Assembly (NCBI GenBank): GCA_905478335.1
Contig: CAJQIC010000046.1
Span: 1-50,408 of the forward strand
Reading direction: 5' to 3'
Length of the DNA stretch: 50,408 nucleotides
From: an uncultured Bacteroidia bacterium
Lineage (GTDB): Bacteria > Bacteroidota > Bacteroidia > NS11-12g > UBA9320
In this document: piece after piece, positions 35,526 through 44,290 of the stretch
How positions within the stretch are numbered: position 1 is the stretch's first letter
Layout: each line of letters begins with the position of its first letter
Made by a program: the position numbers and the translations under genes
Notes under the pieces: generated by a model
Told to the model about the DNA's origin: nothing
What the model saw: the letters and a program-made list of their open reading frames with translations, nothing else
Databases searched by the model: none

Positions 35526-38081
35526 ATGAATACTGTAAAACGCATGCTTTTGTGTATAGTTTTTTGCTATGCCAATTTTTTCACTCAGGCCCAGATCACA
35601 AATCACCTTTTTAGCTTTGATTCTGACAGCACTTTTAACGAAATAAATTGGTTATGTGATGCCAGTAAATTTGTTCATGAATCTGGAAAACTAAGGTCAA
35701 ATAACGGAACCATTAACGACACCTTTGGTTTATCGTTTCAGATTCAAAAACGCGTCTTAACGGAATGGTCTGTTGAATTAGATTTGGGTATATCAACGTC
35801 TTCAGCAAATTATGTTGACGTGTATTTCTGGTCTAGTTCGGCGTGCTTGTTTGATGCACAATATGCCTGTTTTGTTCGTATTGGAGATACGAAAGATGCG
35901 ATTGTTTTATACAACGTATATGAGGGGACAAGAACACAGCTAAACACTAGTGATAATGGAATAACACATTCATTATCAGGTCGTTTAGTAATGTTTGTTG
36001 ATTCCATTGGAATTGGCAAGCTGACGTTTTACAGTGATGCTGGAAAGAAGGTGTTTAGTGCTGACAGTCTGCACGTGAATAGGGTAGACAGCTTTAGCTA
36101 TACGGGTATTTCGATTAGACAATCGACGCAAAGCTTTCACAACAAGCATTACTTTGATAATTTCTATTATGGGCCGCCAAGGAAGGATTCGCTTCCTCCA
36201 AAAGTGGATAATATTCAAGTAATCAACGATTCAATTTTGCAACTCCACGTGAACGAACGGATTTCAAGTGAAGACTTAAAACCGACAAATTTTATGGTTC
36301 AGCCGGACAGAAAAATACCAACTTTCGTCAGGTTAATTGAAGATACGCTTAGGTTGTATTTCATGACCAAATTTGAAACGGGTAGTTATTTGTTGACTAT
36401 TTCTCAGTTGTCAGATTCGTTTGGAAACGCTATGCGTGATGTGCAAATTCCATTTGAACACATCTTATTTGATTTCGAAGGGAGGCATGATGTCGTCATT
36501 TCGGAGATTTACGCGGACTATTCTCCCACCGTCGGTTTGCCTATGCACGAATACGTAGAATTGACGAATACCAGTGGTAAAACGTTGGATCTATACGGTT
36601 GGGAGTTAACAGATGGAAATAGAAGGAATTTTTTACCTTCTTACGTGTTGTGGCCTGACTCTACAGTGATTCTGTGTGATGTCAATTCTATAGACGCGTT
36701 TTTACCCAAAATGAATGTCTTAGGTGTCACCAATCTGATTGGTTTGAACAACTCGGGAGATAGCTTGTGGCTAAAAGGGGTTAATGGAGAGATGATCCAT
36801 GAAGTTTTTTATTCGTCTGATTGGCATCAGCCAACATGGAAACAAGTTGGTGGCTGGAGTTTAGAAATGATTGACGTTAACCGACCATGTAAACAAAGCG
36901 AAAACTGGACCTCAAGCGTACATCCGACCGGCGGCACACCCGGACAAATGAATTCTGTCAAGGCAGCACTGGAAGACAGGAATCCTCCCAAGGTTATGTT
37001 GGTCGAGACGCATAAAAGAAGTGTGGAGATAGTTTTTAATGAATCAATCTTGTCAAGTGATATCGAAATCAAAGATGACCCTGTGCCCAATATATCCATT
37101 GGGGAATTCACTTTACCAACGAACAATACGATGCAAGTAGTATTTGATGAAGACTTGGATATAGGAGTTCTTTATTCTATGCATATCTATGGCATTGAAG
37201 ACTGTTTTGGGAACATAGCGGACGAAATTTTAGTGACCTTTGGTATCGGCAAGAAACCTGCCAATGGTGATGTTTTGATTAATGAAGTCATGTACGATGT
37301 GTCGGAGAGTTGTGTTGAGTATATTGAGTTATGTAATGTGTCGGAACAGCTTTTGGATTTTACGGATCTTCATTTTGCGGTTAAGGATTCATCAAATGAA
37401 TGGAAGCATTTATACCCGATTCGAACATCAAGCCTGCCCTGTAAATCTCAAAACTACTACGCGATATGTGCTGATAGTATACGTTTAAAGGACTGTAAAA
37501 CGAATGCTGTACATATTATTCAGTCAGATAAACTACCAACGCTGGTTAATGGAAGTGGGCATGTTGGATTAACTACGATTTACGGTGACGTAGTTGATAC
37601 GTTTACATATTCTGACGCATTTCATTTCCCACTGCTGAGTGAGACGAAAGATGTAAGTTTGGAACGACTAAAACCACAGCTTTCGGAAAGGAATTGGCTA
37701 AGCGCCTCACAACACCACAATTTCGGTACTCCAGGGTTTGAAAATTCGCATATAGTAAAAGAAACACCAGATCTAAATACACTGACAATTCAAACCGACC
37801 CTGTCAGTCCAAATTTTGATGGTTACAACGACCAATTAATTGTTGCGGTAACTGTTTCCAATGAAAATGTAGCTCACCTTCGTATTTATGATCTCGTGGG
37901 TCGATTGGTCGCTTTTCCTGTAAACACTAACCTAATAGCAGGCACGAGTAATTTTGTATGGGACTGCTTGGACAAACATGGACGTATTGTAACGCCAGGC
38001 ATTTATGTTGCCGATTTTGAAGCGATAGACTTGGTCGGCAAGAAAACACGTGACCGCAGTGTATTCACGGTTACATGGTAA
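35526..38081 (+). CDS. Large secreted protein with lamin-tail-like and FlgD-like Ig domains
   Basis: The protein has about 851 residues from ATG 35526; a TTG two codons earlier is less likely. It has a signal peptide (MLLCIVFCYANFFTQAQ), an N-terminal beta domain (about 25-215) and Ig-like SLPPKVDNIQV... units. Two lamin-tail-like domains lie near 320-430 (VISEIYADYSP...MHEYVELTNTSG) and 575-690 (VLINEVMYDVS...EYIELCNVS). The last 90 residues (SPNFDGYNDQL...RIYDLVGRLV...WDCLDKHGRIVTPGIY) resemble the FlgD-like/T9SS type B-like end domain. It is probably exported to the outer membrane or surface. Ligand unknown. Only 6 nt separate its stop from that of bshB1. Confidence 0.85.
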   Translation: MNTVKRMLLCIVFCYANFFTQAQITNHLFSFDSDSTFNEINWLCDASKFVHESGKLRSNNGTINDTFGLSFQIQKRVLTEWSVELDLGISTSSANYVDVYFWSSSACLFDAQYACFVRIGDTKDAIVLYNVYEGTRTQLNTSDNGITHSLSGRLVMFVDSIGIGKLTFYSDAGKKVFSADSLHVNRVDSFSYTGISIRQSTQSFHNKHYFDNFYYGPPRKDSLPPKVDNIQVINDSILQLHVNERISSEDLKPTNFMVQPDRKIPTFVRLIEDTLRLYFMTKFETGSYLLTISQLSDSFGNAMRDVQIPFEHILFDFEGRHDVVISEIYADYSPTVGLPMHEYVELTNTSGKTLDLYGWELTDGNRRNFLPSYVLWPDSTVILCDVNSIDAFLPKMNVLGVTNLIGLNNSGDSLWLKGVNGEMIHEVFYSSDWHQPTWKQVGGWSLEMIDVNRPCKQSENWTSSVHPTGGTPGQMNSVKAALEDRNPPKVMLVETHKRSVEIVFNESILSSDIEIKDDPVPNISIGEFTLPTNNTMQVVFDEDLDIGVLYSMHIYGIEDCFGNIADEILVTFGIGKKPANGDVLINEVMYDVSESCVEYIELCNVSEQLLDFTDLHFAVKDSSNEWKHLYPIRTSSLPCKSQNYYAICADSIRLKDCKTNAVHIIQSDKLPTLVNGSGHVGLTTIYGDVVDTFTYSDAFHFPLLSETKDVSLERLKPQLSERNWLSASQHHNFGTPGFENSHIVKETPDLNTLTIQTDPVSPNFDGYNDQLIVAVTVSNENVAHLRIYDLVGRLVAFPVNTNLIAGTSNFVWDCLDKHGRIVTPGIYVADFEAIDLVGKKTRDRSVFTVTW

Positions 38082-38087
38082 GTCTAG

Positions 38088-38813
38088 TTATTTTAACTCG
38101 AGTATATTGTCTACACCGATTGGTCTCTCAACTGTGAAACCTTCTCCATATTCTACTTCTATAGATGATCCAAACTCTATAGCTCGAGCTTCGATATATT
38201 TAATAAACTTTGAAGAAGCGATTAGCGTTTCAGGCTCGTCGGAATTGGGGTCATGGAACTGACTTTTAAACGCCTTAATTGAGTTTAATTTTGTTTCCCA
38301 TTCGTCTGAAATGTCAACAACAAAATCCGGTTTGATATACCTGAACTGAATGTAGTGATAGATGTTTTTTGGTCGCCATGGTTTTTGAGGAACGCCATTG
38401 TCAACTGTTTCAATCCGGACCAATCCACTTAGAAAAAATGCCCTCGAAACTATTTGACTACCGCGTCCATGATCTGGGTGGCGATCTGAAACTGCGTTTG
38501 CTAAAACCACGTCAGGTTGATATTTGCGAATCGCATAAATAATTTTTTTAAGGTTTTCGTCTGACTCAGAGAAGAAACCATCTGGCATTTTTAAGTTCTC
38601 GCGTGCGGATAAGCCCATAATGGATGAAGAGGCAGCAGCTTCTTCAGCACGTATTTGGATTGTTCCACGTGTACCTAAGTCGCCTTGGGTAAGGTCGACA
38701 ATTCCAACTCTGTAACCTTGTTTGATGTGTTTGATTAGTGTGCCGGAACAGGCTAATTCTGCATCATCCGGATGAGCTGCGAATGCTAAGATATCTAACT
38801 TTTGTTCTACCAT
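38088..38813 (-). CDS. bshB1: Bacillithiol biosynthesis deacetylase BshB1
   Basis: The 241-residue zinc-dependent LmbE-family enzyme removes acetate from GlcNAc-malate during bacillithiol synthesis. The AAHPDDAEL motif (12-20) and HPDH (112-115) carry the zinc ligands, and the LTQGDLGTRGT block is typical of BshB1. Bacillithiol is known from Firmicutes and many Bacteroidota. No bshA or bshC is in the window. It has its own promoter-like element and lies beyond the terminator of the neighbouring T9SS cluster. Confidence 0.93.
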   Translation of the reverse strand: MVEQKLDILAFAAHPDDAELACSGTLIKHIKQGYRVGIVDLTQGDLGTRGTIQIRAEEAAASSSIMGLSARENLKMPDGFFSESDENLKKIIYAIRKYQPDVVLANAVSDRHPDHGRGSQIVSRAFFLSGLVRIETVDNGVPQKPWRPKNIYHYIQFRYIKPDFVVDISDEWETKLNSIKAFKSQFHDPNSDEPETLIASSKFIKYIEARAIEFGSSIEVEYGEGFTVERPIGVDNILELK

Positions 38814-38823
38814 GAGGATACAA

Positions 38824-38831
38824 CAAAGCTA
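38824..38831 (-). promoter_or_regulatory. TAnnTTTG-type -7 element of bshB1
   Basis: On the minus strand TAGCTTTG ends 10 nt before ATG 38813. Upstream, the T-run of the preceding terminator (38851-38856) may also serve as the -33 region, about 19 nt away. Confidence 0.5.
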
Positions 38832-38855
38832 CTTCATAAATGTTGACGAAAAAAA

Positions 38856-38871
38856 AGCCGGCGAACCGGCT
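38856..38871 (-). terminator. Rho-independent terminator with UUCG loop
   Basis: AGCCGG-CGAA-CCGGCT reads on the minus strand as AGCCGG-TTCG-CCGGCT followed by six to seven Ts. A UUCG tetraloop on a GC stem is a very stable terminator. It ends the T9SS-cargo cluster 20 nt after the stop at 38892. Confidence 0.9.
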
Positions 38872-38891
38872 ATGAATTATGCAATAGAATG

Positions 38892-39605
38892 TTATTGAAC
38901 AATAAACTTTTGCCTGCTTATGCCATTATTACCTAATACTTGAATGTAGTATAGACCTGGGATAAGACCTTCGCAATCTACAGTCGTTACAATACTATTC
39001 GGTGAAGTAAATTGGGACCTTGCTAATTGAGCATTACAGTTATAGACTTCGATTTTTGAACACCCGTGCTTATGATGAACAGTTACATTATTCGACATAA
39101 CTGGATTTGGGAAAAGTGTAATTTGAAAGTTTTTTCCCATTTCTTTGGTTGAGTTTATGTTTGAATCGATATGGCTAGTAGTAACACAGTGTTTGTTGTT
39201 ATCACGAGATTCTTTTTTCTCTTGTTGAATAGAATCTCTACCAATTCGATAAGCATAGGCTTCCGCACAAAATTGCATTTCAGCCACGTCGCCAGAGTAG
39301 TCGACATCTATTATTCTTTGATACACTGTACTATATCCTGGCTTTAAATATGCGTTAAACTTTTTAAACTCTGGAAACATGTGAAACGCACTAAACGTAA
39401 ATTTTACTGAGTATTCATCCATTGGTTGTAGCGTGTCAGGACCATTATTATAAATTAGAACTTTGATGTTTCTTGTGCCTGGACTTACAAACGAATCACC
39501 TGGCATTGGGTCAACTATTTCACAGGATAAATCAATTTGACGCCCTTGTGCAAACGTGTCGTTGCATAGTAAGAGCAATAGACAAAGAGATAAGAGATAT
39601 TTCAT
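38892..39605 (-). CDS. Secreted protein with T9SS type A C-terminal sorting domain (first copy)
   Basis: The 237-residue protein has a signal peptide (KYLLSLCLLLLLCNDTFAQ) and a beta-rich middle domain with LIYNNGPDTLQPMDEY. Its C-terminus has the order expected for type A sorting: ITLFPNPV...KIEVYNCNAQLARS...GLIPGLYYIQVL...KFIVQ. T9SS carries such proteins across the outer membrane and cleaves the domain. It overlaps the upstream paralogue by 4 nt (ATGA). The domain pattern is repeated in that neighbour, suggesting duplication. Function of the N-terminal part unknown. Confidence 0.88.
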   Translation of the reverse strand: MKYLLSLCLLLLLCNDTFAQGRQIDLSCEIVDPMPGDSFVSPGTRNIKVLIYNNGPDTLQPMDEYSVKFTFSAFHMFPEFKKFNAYLKPGYSTVYQRIIDVDYSGDVAEMQFCAEAYAYRIGRDSIQQEKKESRDNNKHCVTTSHIDSNINSTKEMGKNFQITLFPNPVMSNNVTVHHKHGCSKIEVYNCNAQLARSQFTSPNSIVTTVDCEGLIPGLYYIQVLGNNGISRQKFIVQ

Positions 39606-40327
39606 AGAATTAAGAGTTTTTCAGTGACCATACCTTCGGTGGTTTTTATTCGTGCAAAATAAACACCACTAGCGATTGCATTTGTATTGATTGAGTAAGT
39701 TTTATTGTTTACTCTGACCAATTGTATGTTGACTTTTTGACCGAATTCATTCAATAGATGAATTGACTCAATGCGTTCAGAACCGGATACGTGTACGCTT
39801 CCATTATGCACTGGGTTCGGGTATATAAGTACGTCTGAATACTTTATATCAGCGGTTTTTGAAAGATTGCCTGTGTGAAATAATTTGACTTGGTCTTTAT
39901 TGTCCCAGCGATCTTCACTGAATTCATTTTGAAGGTATAGTTTTCCATTATCGGGGCCAAAGGACATTGGCACTTGGGCAAAAGCGAGATAGAAGTTTTT
40001 GTTGAATGCACGTGCATTTATCTTAATGGAATCTGAAAAAAATACAGAATCGTTCGGTGCAAGAGTTTTTCTGAATGCTTGTTTCCTTTCGGTTGTAGTT
40101 TTTGAATAAGAGTGGCTAGGGGAATACAAGATTGAATCGCCTTGGAAAATAGTGTCTGGGCCGTTATTGACTATTTTGAATTGGAATGTTATCAAGCCTG
40201 GTGAATGCACTATTGTATTCTCGCTTGGGGAAGTAAATTCGACTTTTAGATCAGCATATCGAAATACTTGGCTTACACTAACTTGGCAAGTCAGCAGCAC
40301 AATTAATGTTGTAATTTGAATTTTCAT
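39602..40327 (-). CDS. Secreted protein with T9SS type A C-terminal sorting domain (second copy)
   Basis: The 241-residue protein has a signal peptide (MKIQITTLIVLLTCQVSVSQ) and a domain like its downstream neighbour's. KIVNNGPDTIFQGDSI compares with LIYNNGPDTLQPMDEY in the 237-residue protein. The sorting domain is VLIYPNPVHNGSVHV...IHLLNEFGQKV...GVYFARIKT...KLLIL. The two proteins share order and length, so I infer a tandem duplication that has since diverged. The genes overlap by 4 nt and follow the Cys-rich protein after 12 nt, probably in one transcript. Confidence 0.88.
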   Translation of the reverse strand: MKIQITTLIVLLTCQVSVSQVFRYADLKVEFTSPSENTIVHSPGLITFQFKIVNNGPDTIFQGDSILYSPSHSYSKTTTERKQAFRKTLAPNDSVFFSDSIKINARAFNKNFYLAFAQVPMSFGPDNGKLYLQNEFSEDRWDNKDQVKLFHTGNLSKTADIKYSDVLIYPNPVHNGSVHVSGSERIESIHLLNEFGQKVNIQLVRVNNKTYSINTNAIASGVYFARIKTTEGMVTEKLLIL

Positions 40328-40339
40328 TGTTACACTATA

Positions 40340-41290
40340 TTAGTTCTGAGGATAAGATTCACGAACATCACAATCACAGCATATAGTGAGTGGAAGTTCA
40401 ATTTCAACTTCAGGGCAATTTGCATCTGCATCAGTGCAAGGCAATAATGTACACTTCAAGGTAAAGTCGACACAACCACATGATATTGGCTCTATAACAT
40501 GAGCTGGTGCCGAGACACCAGTGCATTCGTTCTCACACCAACTTTGGCCATTAGTATGCACAGGTTGGTTAATTGTGAGCGGTGTGTTCATTGGTGTGTT
40601 CTGATTGAACTGTGACGTCCATCCCGATCCTACAGGTACTGGTGGTGCAAGAGAAATTGAAGCGTTAGCCAATCTCCCGCAAAATCCATTTAAGATGTGA
40701 TCGATGCCTAGATCAAAGTTGTCAAAAGTGAGGCATGGGGCATTATTTGAATTGGGTTTAAAAGCTTCTTCGGCTGATACGAGGTTCAATTTTAATTGAT
40801 ACAAGCTTGGGTCAAGTGTGCGGCTACCCTCGTCACCTGTCCAATGGTAGGTTGTGATTTCAACAGAGCCCACATAGTCGGAGAAAATAAATTCATTCTT
40901 GTTGACAAGCCATTTTTCTTTCCATACGTCTAAGCCATGCACAGCTACTAACATCCCGTAATCTGGATGACGGGTGACATTGTACATCTCATCACCTAAG
41001 CCCATATGCTCGTATTCGTAGCCAATGAATTCACCTTTGTCATCGTACAGGCGAACGCGTATAAAATCAGGCTGAACACCAGCATTCTGTGCGTAATCGA
41101 AATGAAAGGTTCCGACATTTAATACGTTTAAGGGTTGTCCGGTATTGTTGGGAATCAGTGCGTGATAACAGCTAAACAAGCCGTAGCCTATTGATTTAGG
41201 ACCTTGTGAAAAGCCAGTAAAAGTTGAACATACAAGCAATACTATAAAGCCCGTAGTTCTTGTAAAAAAATGTGAGGTGAATAAGTTCAT
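40340..41290 (-). CDS. Secreted Cys-rich protein without an obvious T9SS domain
   Basis: From ATG 41288-41290 (MNLFTSHFFTRTTGFIVLL) the protein has 316 residues; the frame extends seven codons further without need. A signal peptide ends near TFTGFSQ. The C-terminal quarter holds a dense run of cysteines (CENEC, CGCVDF, CTLLPC, CC-DC), which implies disulphides in the envelope or outside. There is no PNP/GLY-type sorting ending, so it may be kept in the periplasm or leave by another route. It is the first gene of the T9SS-cargo cluster. The family is unknown. Confidence 0.78.
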   Translation of the reverse strand: MNLFTSHFFTRTTGFIVLLVCSTFTGFSQGPKSIGYGLFSCYHALIPNNTGQPLNVLNVGTFHFDYAQNAGVQPDFIRVRLYDDKGEFIGYEYEHMGLGDEMYNVTRHPDYGMLVAVHGLDVWKEKWLVNKNEFIFSDYVGSVEITTYHWTGDEGSRTLDPSLYQLKLNLVSAEEAFKPNSNNAPCLTFDNFDLGIDHILNGFCGRLANASISLAPPVPVGSGWTSQFNQNTPMNTPLTINQPVHTNGQSWCENECTGVSAPAHVIEPISCGCVDFTLKCTLLPCTDADANCPEVEIELPLTICCDCDVRESYPQN

Positions 41291-41383
41291 GGTTGTTGGT
41301 TTATGGAACAATGATAAACCATGAATATTCTTGAAATCAAACTAACCTAACCAAGCGCTTTAGGTTGTTCTCCAGGCGTTCTT

Positions 41384-41992
41384 CTATTCCAATTCGTACG
41401 CCTTAATGATCATATCCAATTGGTAATCTACAATAGGATCGTACTCCTCTTTAAGACTTGCATCGTAAAGTTTTGCGAATGCACTCCAGTAGAAAGTTTC
41501 AATACTTCCTCGATAACCTTTTAGTAACTCATGGGTAGTTTTACCGGTCTCCCGATGAATCAGCTTAATGAGCAAAATACCTTGCGATCGACTGAAGTTT
41601 TTCATCGTTTCGATAAACTCATTTTTTAAAGATTTCTCTGTTTCCTTGATGTATTTCTCTTTGGCTTTTGGATCCTGAATGAGGTGCAAATTATCTTCCA
41701 TCATTTGCAGTCTAAAAGCAGCAAGTTTTGCGTAAGGCATTACTTTTTTTACGTTATACTTCAATTTTCTGTATTCCTTGCGTTGCTCAGGTGTTGTAAA
41801 ATCCTTCATGACAAGTTCTTCGAATCGGTAAAACATTAAAGTGTCACCACTTGCAGAGTCAACAATTATGCGTACAATCTCGATGGAATCTAGCCCCAAC
41901 TTGTCGACGGTTTCAGTTTTTGCTGAGTCGGTTTGACCGAGTGCAAGTAAAACATGTAGTATAAATAAAAAGGAGAATAGGAATTTCTTCAT
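41384..41992 (-). CDS. DUF4294 family exported protein
   Basis: The 202-residue protein has a signal peptide (KKFLFSFLFILHVLLALGQ) and a conserved block from VMPYAKLAAFRLQMMEDNL through EKSLKNEFIETMKNFSRSQGILLIKLIHRETGKTTHELLKGYRGS. This matches DUF4294, found almost only in Bacteroidota, with no known function. It follows the polytopic glycosyltransferase-like gene after 38 nt. Location is probably periplasm or envelope. Confidence 0.87.
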   Translation of the reverse strand: MKKFLFSFLFILHVLLALGQTDSAKTETVDKLGLDSIEIVRIIVDSASGDTLMFYRFEELVMKDFTTPEQRKEYRKLKYNVKKVMPYAKLAAFRLQMMEDNLHLIQDPKAKEKYIKETEKSLKNEFIETMKNFSRSQGILLIKLIHRETGKTTHELLKGYRGSIETFYWSAFAKLYDASLKEEYDPIVDYQLDMIIKAYELE

Positions 41993-42030
41993 CTTACATC
42001 ATATATGTCAAATCACGTGCCAGTATTATA

Positions 42031-43491
42031 CTAAACGCCATCTGTGCCTTTAATGGTATTTTTTAATTTTATGAACCATTGTTCAAAAGCACTTGGTTGT
42101 CTTTTTGGTCCGGTTTTGGGGTTGCTAATAATCTCAGGGTTACTAAAGATTTGAACATAGACGTAACCATGTTGGTAGGTTTTGGATGGCCATGCATTCA
42201 ATAAGGTCATCTCTTTATGGCTAAAATCCCCGCTTATGTTGCTAAACAAGACCAGCGGCGCTTTAGTGATGTCTTGATCATACAGTAGTTTGTAATCCTC
42301 TTTTTCATCAGCCAACTTGGTGTCCAAACTTGGATTGCCTAAAGGAGCATAGGAGTAGAATGTTTTTTGATCGAAATCTGTTTTGGCTTGTTCAAGCAAC
42401 GGAAATACGCTTCTATAAGATAGGGTCGCATCACCCATAATCTTACCAGGGTAAAACCAAAAATGACCGCTTATCAATAGGGCAAAAACAATTCCAACTG
42501 TTCGTAGTTTGAAATTCGATAGCCAAGACACGTTACCCATGATTAAAAAAGGGACACAGGGTAATAAGTATCGGTGCATTGGCCCAGTTTTGGTTGTAAA
42601 TCCAATGGCCAGTGCATTAAATAAAAACAATATGATAAATAAGCTGAAGGGGTGATCCCACTTCCAAGCAATCCTTTTTCTAAAAATGGCCAATACAGGA
42701 ATCAGCCAAAGCGCGACTTGTCCGTAGTCCACAATTCGCCAGTCCGCCATTATTAAATTGATAACAAACCGCTTAATGCCAGGGAATCCCCTATGTCCAG
42801 CATAGTCTGGTGAGCTAAGATACCAGCCTGTTATTGACTGATGATAAACCAACCAGGCTACAAAGAGCAAAAACGGGATTATCATTATTTGTGTGGTCTG
42901 TTTTATGCGTTGAGGCATAGACAGCGATTGGTCTTTAAAGAACCACCAAAGCCAAATTGGTGTAAGGTAATACAAACCTTGCAGGTGTGTCAAAAGCATT
43001 GCGCTAGCGAATACCACCTGGTGCCATCTTTTTCCAAATTGAAGACTGTAAACAAAGCCTAAAGCAAACAGGGTTAGAGGTAAATGTAAATTAGGGTTGA
43101 CTACTTGTGAGAGAAACAATGGGGTTACAGCAAGAAGTCCTGCACCGATATATGTCCGATGGCCATAGCCTAATTTTTTGCCCCACCGAACAAACAAAAT
43201 TAATGTAAGCAAACCGATGAAGAGGTTTAATAAATGACTAACCCACAGGTGTTTACCAAAGATTTGCCATAAACCAGCATGCAGTATGGAAAAGGTTAAC
43301 GGGTGGCCAGGGTCAAGATTTTTTGGATAGGCAATCTGCGTAAAATCAGAATTGTACATCTGATTACTGGCTCTTGAGATTGTTGATATTGCGTCGCCAA
43401 AAAATAGATCGTTATGGGTAAAGAAAAATAGAACTATAAACCCAGTAGAAACAAGACCCCAAAAAAGTTTGGTATACCGATGCATGCGCAA
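42031..43491 (-). CDS. Polytopic GT-C/GT39-like membrane glycosyltransferase
   Basis: The 486-residue protein has about ten hydrophobic segments. An N-terminal luminal-type loop carries acidic residues (YPKNLDPGHPLTFSILH, roughly 58-74), as in the dolichyl/polyprenyl-phosphate mannose-type GT-C families. A charged soluble C-terminal domain (about 360-486) follows. Relatives move sugars from lipid carriers to proteins or glycans at the outer face of the inner membrane. Donor and acceptor are unknown. It starts 20 nt after dapF and is probably in the sigma-factor transcript. Confidence 0.78.
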   Translation of the reverse strand: MRMHRYTKLFWGLVSTGFIVLFFFTHNDLFFGDAISTISRASNQMYNSDFTQIAYPKNLDPGHPLTFSILHAGLWQIFGKHLWVSHLLNLFIGLLTLILFVRWGKKLGYGHRTYIGAGLLAVTPLFLSQVVNPNLHLPLTLFALGFVYSLQFGKRWHQVVFASAMLLTHLQGLYYLTPIWLWWFFKDQSLSMPQRIKQTTQIMIIPFLLFVAWLVYHQSITGWYLSSPDYAGHRGFPGIKRFVINLIMADWRIVDYGQVALWLIPVLAIFRKRIAWKWDHPFSLFIILFLFNALAIGFTTKTGPMHRYLLPCVPFLIMGNVSWLSNFKLRTVGIVFALLISGHFWFYPGKIMGDATLSYRSVFPLLEQAKTDFDQKTFYSYAPLGNPSLDTKLADEKEDYKLLYDQDITKAPLVLFSNISGDFSHKEMTLLNAWPSKTYQHGYVYVQIFSNPEIISNPKTGPKRQPSAFEQWFIKLKNTIKGTDGV

Positions 43492-43511
43492 AGATAAAAA
43501 TCAGGTTGGCT

Positions 43512-44288
43512 TTATATCTCTATAGTACCTTCAAAAGTCTTTTTTGCTGGGCCAATCAGATAAATGTCTTCAAAGCCATTGTCGGTTGAGGTAAATTCTA
43601 CTTTCAATTCTCCACCTTCTACGTGTACTTGAGTGCTCATTTTTGTGCCGACTTTTTTCTCTTTGAACGCATTGGCCAAAACAGCAGCCGTCACACCAGT
43701 ACCGCAACTCAAGGTTTCATTTTCTACGCCTCTTTCATAGGTCCGAATTTTTAAAGCACTTTGTTCTTGCTCTACAAAATTTACGTTTATACCGGCGTCT
43801 TTATATGTGTCGTTGTATCTAATTTTTTGTGCTTGTTCTACAATTTCAATTGTTGAAACGTCATCAACAAATTCGATATAATGAGGGGAACCTGTATTCA
43901 ATTCGAAGGCGTCACCGTGTGTAACAACGTCAGAAACATCATGCATTTTTAGTGCAACGATACTGTTTGAAATACTCGCTTCATGCAATCCGTCGGTCGA
44001 TAAAAACGTAGTTTCGGAACTGATAAGGTCTAAACTTTTGGCGAATGCGACAGCACATCTACTCCCATTTCCGCAGAAGCTTTGGCTCCCGTCTGGATTG
44101 AAATAAATCATATTGAAATCTACCGTTTCGTGCAATTCGATAACAATTACGCCGTCTGCGCCTATACCAAATTTTCTATCACACATGGCGGTTATTGGCA
44201 AATTGTATGCATCAATTTTCCCATGTCGATTATCGATCATTATGAAGTCATTACCAGTACCCTGGTATTTTTCAAATCGTATTTCCAC
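43512..44288 (-). CDS. dapF: Diaminopimelate epimerase
   Basis: The 258-residue cofactor-free racemase interconverts LL- and meso-diaminopimelate, serving lysine and peptidoglycan synthesis. The two catalytic cysteines are Cys72 (FCGNGSRC) and Cys195 (SCGTGVTA); the N-terminal FEKYQGTGNDF is standard. The protein is slightly shorter than the roughly 270-residue enteric enzymes but complete. It begins 2 nt after the putative anti-sigma gene, an unusual link between an envelope-stress-like regulator and a cell-wall precursor enzyme. Confidence 0.96.
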   Translation of the reverse strand: MEIRFEKYQGTGNDFIMIDNRHGKIDAYNLPITAMCDRKFGIGADGVIVIELHETVDFNMIYFNPDGSQSFCGNGSRCAVAFAKSLDLISSETTFLSTDGLHEASISNSIVALKMHDVSDVVTHGDAFELNTGSPHYIEFVDDVSTIEIVEQAQKIRYNDTYKDAGINVNFVEQEQSALKIRTYERGVENETLSCGTGVTAAVLANAFKEKKVGTKMSTQVHVEGGELKVEFTSTDNGFEDIYLIGPAKKTFEGTIEI

Positions 44289-44290
44289 GG

